From an uncultured Ruminococcus sp. (GTDB lineage: Bacteria > Bacillota > Clostridia > Oscillospirales > Ruminococcaceae): a stretch of DNA of 7,106 nucleotides. A program made the position numbers and the translations under genes. The stretch covers positions 1 through 7,106 of the forward strand of contig URWK01000067.1 in NCBI GenBank assembly GCA_900551505.1. The letters run 5' to 3'. Every line of letters starts with the position of its first letter. Position 1 is the first letter of the stretch. Positions 1 through 4,531 of the stretch are shown here, piece by piece. Below the pieces are notes generated by a model. It saw only the letters and a program-made list of their open reading frames with translations. It was not told the origin of the DNA and did not search any database.

Positions 1-1078
1 AAGTCAGTTCTTTAATAAGTTTTCTGACCATTTTCTTTGTGTGTTCGGTAACTCCTATTCCGCAACCTATGAGTACACTTGTAGCTCTCTTTGCCTGCTC
101 AATCATCATCGCATAATTCTGTAAGCAAAGCATAAAGCCGTTTTCATCCGTCTTCATAGGCAAAAGCATTGTTTCGGGCATACGGGTGGCATATGCACAC
201 AAATTTCTTTCTGCCGTGGCTGTAACGCTTATACCCACGCCACTTCTTAGACCCGAAGAAACCGCAAGTATTCCTGCTCCCGGCATTGTGATACTTCCGA
301 CAATATTAAATACTCTGCCGAAATTCCCCTTGTGAGCATCGGATTTTTTCTTAGGAAACATATTTCTGAACAATGCCATTTCAGCTTTTTCGGCTTTAAG
401 TGGCATATCAAAAAGTTCTTCAGGTATTCCGATTTCGGCAACTCTGATTTTTCCGCAGTAGTCTTTTAAAGGATACTGTTCCATGCCTGTTTTCTCTGCT
501 CCGAATGTTACGGTTAAATCAGCCTTGAAAGTGCCTTCCGCACATTTTCCTGTATTTCCGTTTCCTCCGCTTGCGATGTCCACAGAAATTTTCATCTTGT
601 CTTTAAGCGTTCCCGCAAATTCAAAAATACTTTTGATTTCTTCAGGTAATTCCCCGTGAAAACCTGTTCCGAAAACTCCGTCAACAATTATTTCACTGCT
701 TTTCATAGCTTCTTTGATTTCTGCCAAGTCTTCAGTTACCTTTACTTTTACGGAATTTTCATTATCTTCGTCAGTGTTCATATTGTCAAAAGCGTTCTTT
801 GAAATTTCTGTCTTAGGCTGACCGCATAAAAGTCCTGTCATTATTTCATAACCGAGCCTTGAAAGATACCTTGAAGCGACAAAGCAGTCCCCTGCATTAT
901 TTCCGCTTCCGCAAAGAAAAACTATATTTTTCACATCTTTTTTAGCAGACTTTATATAATCTTCAATCTTCCCTGCAAGCTTCGCCCCTGCGTTTTCCAT
1001 AAGCTGTGCATAGGAAACTCCGCTTTCATCGGCTTTCTTTTCAAGATATTTCATCTGTTCAAGTGTTACCAGTAACAT
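1..1078 (-). CDS. nnr: Bifunctional NAD(P)H-hydrate epimerase / ADP-dependent dehydratase, 3' end cut by window edge
   Basis: This enzyme repairs damaged (hydrated) NADH and NADPH. The N-terminal YjeF_N domain interconverts the R and S epimers, and the C-terminal carbohydrate-kinase-like domain removes water at the cost of a nucleotide phosphate. I translated 359 codons from an ATG at 1078 and found no stop before the window edge; the family is usually about 500 residues, so roughly 140 are missing. Visible motifs are GSGNNAGDCFVA (residues 57-68, usually GxGNNGGDG), VDGVFGTG (132-139, contributing a conserved Asp), SVDIASGGNGNTG (165-177, usually DIPSG), then the dehydratase start HKGNFGR (249-255), a GS..MPGAG segment (261-269), MPETM (300-304) and IGCGIG (337-342, usually GPGLG). 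The start is supported by a GGGGG ribosome site 9 bases upstream (1088-1092). The catalytic part of the dehydratase lies outside the window, so its activity cannot be judged. Family assignment is firm. Confidence 0.93.
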   Translation of the reverse strand, partial: MLLVTLEQMKYLEKKADESGVSYAQLMENAGAKLAGKIEDYIKSAKKDVKNIVFLCGSGNNAGDCFVASRYLSRLGYEIMTGLLCGQPKTEISKNAFDNMNTDEDNENSVKVKVTEDLAEIKEAMKSSEIIVDGVFGTGFHGELPEEIKSIFEFAGTLKDKMKISVDIASGGNGNTGKCAEGTFKADLTVTFGAEKTGMEQYPLKDYCGKIRVAEIGIPEELFDMPLKAEKAEMALFRNMFPKKKSDAHKGNFGRVFNIVGSITMPGAGILAVSSGLRSGVGISVTATAERNLCAYATRMPETMLLPMKTDENGFMLCLQNYAMMIEQAKRATSVLIGCGIGVTEHTKKMVRKLIKELT

Positions 1079-1087
1079 TTTTTATAT

Positions 1088-1094
1088 CCCCCTA
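1088..1094 (-). promoter_or_regulatory. Ribosome binding site of nnr
   Basis: The minus strand reads TAGGGGG, ending 9 bases before the ATG at 1078. It is a strong Shine-Dalgarno-like site and fixes the start of nnr. No convincing promoter was found for nnr: a TATAAT at 1100-1105 nearly abuts this site and has no -35 partner at normal spacing. Confidence 0.7.
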
Positions 1095-1164
1095 AAAAAA
1101 TTATATGCTACATTAATATTACCCCTGATGTGTAAACTCTATAATTCTTTATAAAAACAACAAA

Positions 1165-1310
1165 GTTTGCTTCTTTCTTCAATGTGTCCAGTTTCGTATT
1201 TTTAAATACTACTCCCGTTTGTGTGACACTCCAAAAGCGTAAATTCGGTGTCATCATCACCTACATATTAACGTAACCTTGCAAGTGGTCTTACGCTAAT
1301 TTATAATTTG
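1165..1310 (-). ncRNA. Probable omega RNA (reRNA) guide scaffold overlapping the 3' end of tnpB
   Basis: TnpB nucleases use a guide RNA taken from the 3' end of their own mRNA and the element's right end. Here the minus strand AGCGTAA at 1291-1297, which contains the tnpB stop codon, can pair over 7 bp with TTACGCT at 1236-1242. The enclosed segment holds a small GGTG/CACC hairpin (1247-1250 with 1258-1261). A second domain pairs GTGTC and GACAC (1225-1229 with 1184-1188) around a GTATT/AATAC hairpin (1196-1209). The minus strand then runs into GAAGAAAGAAGC (1169-1180), which resembles the AAGCAGGAA-like tail that I recall at scaffold ends of related elements. The variable guide would follow, at about 1140-1165. 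Helices are seen in the sequence; the RNA itself is inferred, and its 5' limit within tnpB is uncertain. Confidence 0.6.
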
Positions 1311-2442
1311 CTAAATTAATACTTGCGTTCTTGTCACGGTCAATTGTGAAACCGCAACAGGAACAATGATAAATTCTTTCGGAAAGCCTCAAATCTTTTT
1401 TTAAGCTTCCGCAATGGGAACAAGTTTTGCTTGACGGATAAAATCTATCAGCCTGAATAAACTCTATCCCAAACTTTTCAGCTTTGTATTTCATAAGTTT
1501 AATAAATTTTGCAAAGCCTTGTTCTGAAATTGCTTTTACCAGATGTTTGTTTTTTATTATTCCTTTAATGTTTAAATCTTCCATGACAATTCGATACGGC
1601 TTGGTTTTCGCTATAGCAATTGTCACCTGATGAAGATAATTAAGGCGAATATCCGAAAGTCTTTTGTGCAGGAGTTTGATTTTTCTTTCAAGTTTCAGAA
1701 TATTGTTTGTCTTGGAATACCTGTTGCCTGAACGATTTTTCTCATATTTTCTTGAAACCTGACGTTGCAATCTACGCAATTGTTTCTTCAATCGGCGTAC
1801 TCTCTGCGTTTTGTTTATGTTTCCGAAAGGTTTTTCAAAGTTACTTACTGTAGCAAGGGCTTTAATTCCAATGTCTATTCCGACAGATAAAGTTTTGTCA
1901 AGTTCGCATTTCTCACATTCGTATTCGATACCAACTGATATATACCAATACTTTCCGTTGTGCTTTACTCTCGGATTACAGACTTTAATTTTATCACATT
2001 TGTAATTTCCTTTTGGAAGTCTGTTATCGTCTTTCATTTTGATTTCGCCAATCTTTTCAAGCTTTATCATATTGTCAGATACGATAAATTTAGAGTTTAG
2101 ATGATAGAACGAAACAACACTTCTTTTTCTGGACTTAAACCTTGGATAACCTGCAATTTTTTTAAAGAATTTATCCAGTGCTTCAAAATAATCTTTGATT
2201 GCCTGTTGCGGTATTTCAGAAGAAACTTCTTTGAGCCAGACATATTTTTTATGGTTTCTCAACTTAGTAAAGTGTTTTCTTGCTTTGCCTGTGCTAAGAT
2301 TTTTCTTATAAAGTCTGTAGTAAGTATCAGCAAATTCCTTTGCCCAGTTGTAAGCAAATCTTGCTGTTCCTGCCGATTGCCACAAAAGCTTTTCCTGTTC
2401 TCTTGTAGGAAACAGTTTTATTTTAATCGCTCTGTAGCTCAT
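1291..2442 (-). CDS. tnpB: TnpB RNA-guided DNA endonuclease (IS200/IS605 OrfB family), apparently intact
   Basis: TnpB is the compact ancestor-like relative of Cas12. With an omega RNA it cuts DNA next to a short target-adjacent motif and helps the element persist after TnpA excision. The 383 residues match the usual family size. The N-terminal helix-turn-helix region (about 1-50, with YRAIKIKLFPT and ARFAYNWA) is followed by the central wedge region and a split RuvC domain. Catalytic residues are visible: D190 in SVGIDIGIKALATV, E288 in RIVMEDLNIKG, and the DRDKNASINLA motif at 368-378 (D368/D370). A four-cysteine zinc ribbon lies between the last two (C341, C344, C360, C363). A basic segment at 211-236 probably contacts nucleic acid. 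There is no frameshift or internal stop. The start has a GAGGAG ribosome site 7 bases upstream. The 3' end overlaps the probable omega RNA. Nuclease competence is inferred from the intact residues. Confidence 0.95.
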   Translation of the reverse strand: MSYRAIKIKLFPTREQEKLLWQSAGTARFAYNWAKEFADTYYRLYKKNLSTGKARKHFTKLRNHKKYVWLKEVSSEIPQQAIKDYFEALDKFFKKIAGYPRFKSRKRSVVSFYHLNSKFIVSDNMIKLEKIGEIKMKDDNRLPKGNYKCDKIKVCNPRVKHNGKYWYISVGIEYECEKCELDKTLSVGIDIGIKALATVSNFEKPFGNINKTQRVRRLKKQLRRLQRQVSRKYEKNRSGNRYSKTNNILKLERKIKLLHKRLSDIRLNYLHQVTIAIAKTKPYRIVMEDLNIKGIIKNKHLVKAISEQGFAKFIKLMKYKAEKFGIEFIQADRFYPSSKTCSHCGSLKKDLRLSERIYHCSCCGFTIDRDKNASINLANYKLA

Positions 2443-2448
2443 TAGAAA

Positions 2449-2455
2449 TCTCCTC
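2449..2455 (-). promoter_or_regulatory. Ribosome binding site of tnpB
   Basis: The minus strand reads AGAGGAG followed by about 7 bases and ATG, a near-ideal site. It decides the tnpB start and shows the gene can be translated from its own transcript. Confidence 0.65.
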
Positions 2456-2472
2456 TTTTCATTCTTTAGTTT

Positions 2473-2501
2473 ATAAGATTCTTTCGACTGCTTTTCGTCA
2501 A
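2473..2501 (-). promoter_or_regulatory. Possible tnpB promoter
   Basis: On the minus strand TTGACG (2496-2501) is a 5/6 match to the -35 consensus, and TCTTAT (2473-2478) is a 4/6 match to the -10 at 17-base spacing. A better -10-like TATAAA lies 3 bases further, at a long 20-base spacing. The -35 overlaps the left-end hairpin, so it may be chance. Confidence 0.3.
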
Positions 2502-2505
2502 GCAG
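2488..2505. repeat. Subterminal hairpin at the left end of the tnpB element
   Basis: CTGCTT (2488-2493) and AAGCAG (2500-2505) form a perfect 6-bp stem with a 6-base loop. It lies about 45 bases upstream of tnpB and just beyond the stop of the DUF6106-like gene. IS200/IS605 left ends carry a hairpin of this kind that TnpA binds. It lacks a T run of its own, so it is a poor intrinsic terminator. Assignment to the element end is inferred from position and shape. Confidence 0.45.
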
Positions 2506-2518
2506 GGGCTTTGAAACA

Positions 2519-3067
2519 TTATTCTGTTGTCGAATCCTTTTGAAGTGATATTCCGCTTGTCATTCTGCATTTTCCCGAAAGATACATTTTTATATTCTCA
2601 AGAATATTTTCATCAGGTGAAAATATAAGTCTTACCACTCCGTAAGTTTCATGGGAAAACTCCGCATAATATGCATTTTCGTCATCTCCGTCATAAGCGA
2701 CTACAAGAGTTGTGTCATCGGATTCAGGTTCGGCTTCCGAAAGCTTCCCGAATTTCTCAAAGTCTTTAACCTGCATACTAATCAAATTACTTCTTTTTTT
2801 CTTGCCTACAACCTTATCAATATCCATTTCCCCGTTTGTTATCATATATTCATATTCAACATAAAAATTTGAGGAAAGGTAATTAGCCCCGTATATAAGC
2901 CCGATTACAAGCAACACTCCCACCGGCATAAGAGCTATGAAGTTCACCGAAAGCCAGAGTATAACAGCCGACAGCAGTATTGAACCTATCATAAGCAGAT
3001 TTTTTTTAGTTCTGTCACTGTTTGAAGGTTCTTTTACTATCATTTGTTCCACATAGGTATCTATCAT
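2519..3067 (-). CDS. DUF6106-like small membrane protein, function unknown
   Basis: The protein has 182 residues and starts MIDTYVEQM, a beginning I associate with the DUF6106 family of Clostridia; no function is known. A short cytosolic N-terminus is followed by two hydrophobic segments (about 23-44 and 46-65), which probably form a membrane hairpin. A soluble domain follows with VEYEYMITNGEMDIDKV (70-86), a basic KKKR stretch (89-92) and an acidic middle (110-131). VVRLIFSPDENILENIKMYL (144-163) looks like the usual family end. The last ~16 residues, from about 167 to 182 (MTSGISLQ... to TTE), look unlike a family end and lie against the tnpB element, so they may be read-through into inserted DNA. 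The start is supported by an AAAGGA site 9 bases upstream and a good promoter. Family assignment is from memory and not searched. Confidence 0.8.
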   Translation of the reverse strand: MIDTYVEQMIVKEPSNSDRTKKNLLMIGSILLSAVILWLSVNFIALMPVGVLLVIGLIYGANYLSSNFYVEYEYMITNGEMDIDKVVGKKKRSNLISMQVKDFEKFGKLSEAEPESDDTTLVVAYDGDDENAYYAEFSHETYGVVRLIFSPDENILENIKMYLSGKCRMTSGISLQKDSTTE

Positions 3068-3076
3068 ATTTCAAAG

Positions 3077-3082
3077 TCCTTT
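3077..3082 (-). promoter_or_regulatory. Ribosome binding site of the DUF6106-like gene
   Basis: AAAGGA on the minus strand lies 9 bases before the ATG at 3067 and supports that start. Confidence 0.6.
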
Positions 3083-3097
3083 CTTTTATTTTTATAT

Positions 3098-3126
3098 ATT
3101 ATAGCACACGCAACCGAAAAAGGCAA
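3098..3126 (-). promoter_or_regulatory. Sigma-A-type promoter of the DUF6106-like gene
   Basis: On the minus strand the -35 is TTGCCT (3121-3126) and the -10 is a perfect TATAAT (3098-3103), separated by exactly 17 bases. The predicted transcript starts about 25 bases before the gene, leaving room for the ribosome site. It faces away from the pheST promoter, whose -35 is 33 bases away. Confidence 0.75.
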
Positions 3127-3159
3127 ACTTTAAAGCCGAAAATATTTTTTGATAAAGGC

Positions 3160-3188
3160 TTGCATTTTTCAGAATAATCAGTTATAAT
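3160..3188 (+). promoter_or_regulatory. Sigma-A-type promoter of the pheST operon
   Basis: TTGCAT (3160-3165) and a perfect TATAAT (3183-3188) are 17 bases apart. Transcription should start near 3195, a few bases before the first pairing segment of the T-box leader. That position fits a T-box-controlled operon. Confidence 0.8.
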
Positions 3189-3194
3189 ATGTTT

Positions 3195-3445
3195 TGAAAA
3201 CGCAGTGAGCGGAAGAGTAGCAATTCTGAAAAGTTTACAGAGAGATGTATAACCTGCTGAAAGTACATTAACCGACTATGTTTTGTGAAGTTCGTCCGTG
3301 AGCGGTACTGCTGAACCCTTTCCGGCTGTAGGCGGTAACGGTTTGTTTCACGTTAAGAAACAGGGGAATGACTGTTCCTTTTTAAAAACGGGTGGTTTGC
3401 AAGAATTTTTAATGTCTTGTCCTGTTCGGGACAGGTCTTTTTTTA
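3195..3445 (+). promoter_or_regulatory. T-box leader (tRNA-Phe sensing riboswitch) of pheST
   Basis: The leader RNA binds tRNA-Phe and lets transcription continue only when the tRNA is uncharged. Stem I closes with GCAGT/ACTGC (3202-3206 with 3307-3311) and CGGA/TCCG (3210-3213 with 3295-3298). Above these is the specifier loop holding TTC (3291-3293), the Phe codon, followed by G. Other family marks are AGAGAG (3239-3244 region), a distal ATGTA/TACAT stem (3245-3249 with 3264-3268) and a GCTGAAAG loop. TGTTTC/GAAACA (3344-3349 with 3357-3362) is a stem III candidate. The antiterminator pairs AACGGG (3387-3392) with CCTGTT (3421-3426) and CAAGA (3400-3404) with TCTTG (3415-3419). Its 7-base bulge TGGTTTG begins with TGGT, complementary to an ACCA tRNA end, which fits tRNA-Phe. 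The bulge differs from the usual TGGNACC. Specifier, downstream genes and switch all agree. Confidence 0.93.
3416..3444 (+). terminator. Intrinsic terminator of the T-box switch
   Basis: CTTGTCC (3416-3422) pairs with GGACAGG (3429-3435) over 7 bp with one G-U pair, followed by a 7-base T run (3438-3444). The left arm shares bases with the antiterminator helices, so the two structures exclude each other. Charged tRNA-Phe should leave this terminator formed. Confidence 0.9.
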
Positions 3446-3467
3446 TTTCCCCTAATAAATTAAATCT

Positions 3468-3473
3468 GAGGTG
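3468..3473 (+). promoter_or_regulatory. Ribosome binding site of pheS
   Basis: GAGGTG lies 11 bases before the pheS ATG. The spacing is slightly long, but there is no better start nearby and the translated N-terminus is as expected for the family. Confidence 0.55.
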
Positions 3474-3484
3474 AATTATTCAAG

Positions 3485-4504
3485 ATGAAAGAACAACTCG
3501 CAAAAATTGAGGCAATCGCAAAAGAAGAACTCTCAAAATGTGGTTCTATCAAGGAACTCGACAATTTAAGAGTAAGATTTCTCGGAAAGAAAGGCGAACT
3601 TACCGCCATTCTCAAGCAGATGGGAAAGCTTTCCGCAGAAGAAAGACCTGCAATGGGTCAGCTTGTCAACACTGTAAAGCAGGATATTGACACTGCACTT
3701 ACCGAAAGACTCGCATCTCTCAAGGCTCTTGAACAGGATATGAAAATCAAGGCGGAAGCCATTGACGTAACACTTCCGGGTAAAAAACCTGAAATCGGCA
3801 CACTTCACCCGCTTACAATCGTTTCAAATGAAATCAAGGAAATCTTTCTCGGCATGGGATTTGACGTAGTTGACGGACCTGAAGTAGAATACGATTATTA
3901 CAACTTTGAAGCTCTCAATCTTCCGCCTGACCACCCTGCAAGAGATACTCAGGATACTTTCTATATCACAGACAATATCCTGCTCCGTACACAGACTTCT
4001 TCCGTACAGGTTCACGTTATGGAAAACAAGAAGCCTCCGATAAGAGTTATTTCTCCGGGTCGTGTTTACCGTTCTGACGCTGTTGACGCAACACATTCAC
4101 CGCTTTTCCATCAGGTGGAAGGACTTGTTGTTGACAAGGGCATTACAATGTCTGACCTTATCGGAACACTTGAAACAATTATGAAACGTCTTTACGGCGA
4201 TGACTGCAAAATAAGACTTCGTCCGCACCACTTCCCGTTTACAGAACCGTCCGCCGAAGTTGATGTAATGTGCTTTAACTGTATGGGCGAAGGTTGCCGT
4301 ATCTGCAAGGGTGAAGGTTATATTGAACTTCTCGGTGCAGGCATGGTTCACCCGAAAGTCCTCGAAAATTGCGGAATTGACAGCAATGTATATTCAGGTT
4401 TTGCTTTCGGACTCGGACTTGAGAGAATTGTTATGCGTCGTTACGGTATCAGCGATATGCGTATGCTTTACGAAAATGATGTACGTTTTCTTTCACAGTT
4501 CTGA
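3485..4504 (+). CDS. pheS: Phenylalanyl-tRNA synthetase alpha subunit
   Basis: This is the catalytic subunit of the cytosolic alpha2beta2 enzyme that activates phenylalanine with ATP and charges tRNA-Phe. The length of 339 residues is normal. Residues 1-95 form the N-terminal coiled-coil arm that contacts tRNA, containing the familiar RVRFLGKKGELT (29-40). The class II catalytic core follows: motif 1 around HPLTIVSNEIKEIF (108-121), DHPARDTQDTFY (149-160), motif 2 as GRVYRSDAVDATHSPLFHQ (192-210), RPHHFPFTEPSAEVDV (246-261) and motif 3 GFAFGLGLERIVM (305-317). Four cysteines (C263, C266, C271, C274) form a small knuckle like that of many Bacillota PheS proteins. The gene is first in the T-box-controlled operon and is followed by pheT after 27 bases. 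Nothing is missing or broken. Confidence 0.98.
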   Translation: MKEQLAKIEAIAKEELSKCGSIKELDNLRVRFLGKKGELTAILKQMGKLSAEERPAMGQLVNTVKQDIDTALTERLASLKALEQDMKIKAEAIDVTLPGKKPEIGTLHPLTIVSNEIKEIFLGMGFDVVDGPEVEYDYYNFEALNLPPDHPARDTQDTFYITDNILLRTQTSSVQVHVMENKKPPIRVISPGRVYRSDAVDATHSPLFHQVEGLVVDKGITMSDLIGTLETIMKRLYGDDCKIRLRPHHFPFTEPSAEVDVMCFNCMGEGCRICKGEGYIELLGAGMVHPKVLENCGIDSNVYSGFAFGLGLERIVMRRYGISDMRMLYENDVRFLSQF

Positions 4505-4518
4505 TAATATTTTTAAAA

Positions 4519-4525
4519 AGAGGTG
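4519..4525 (+). promoter_or_regulatory. Ribosome binding site of pheT
   Basis: AGAGGTG lies 6 bases before the pheT ATG, in the 27-base gap after pheS. There is no terminator in the gap, so pheS and pheT are co-transcribed. Confidence 0.65.
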
Positions 4526-4531
4526 TAATTA

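Larger units (their letters stand above)
1160..2515 (-). mobile_element. Solo-tnpB IS200/IS605-type (IS1341-like) element, ends approximate
   Basis: This is an insertion element with tnpB and its flanking structured DNA, oriented on the minus strand. The inner limits are set by the tnpB reading frame. The outer limits are estimates: the left end (high coordinates) should include the hairpin at 2488-2505, and the right end (low coordinates) should lie just past the probable omega RNA end near 1165. IS200/IS605 elements have subterminal hairpins rather than terminal inverted repeats and make no target duplication, so the exact edges cannot be read from one copy. No TnpA (Y1 HUH transposase) gene is present, so movement would depend on a TnpA elsewhere in the cell. 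It lies between two same-strand genes, nnr and the DUF6106-like gene. Confidence 0.7.

Noticed and set aside
1079..1160. A promoter for nnr
   Set aside because: TATAAT-like and TTTACA-like hexamers exist but none combine at 16-18 base spacing, and the best -10 nearly abuts the ribosome site. The gene may depend on transcription from upstream.
2101..2445. A 114-codon plus-strand open frame opposite the 5' part of tnpB
   Set aside because: It is antisense to a clearly coding gene, has no convincing ribosome site and its cysteine- and phenylalanine-rich translation resembles no family; it is a shadow.
2488..2505. An intrinsic terminator for the DUF6106-like gene
   Set aside because: The 6-bp stem is not followed by a T run on the minus strand, so a transposon-end hairpin is the better reading.
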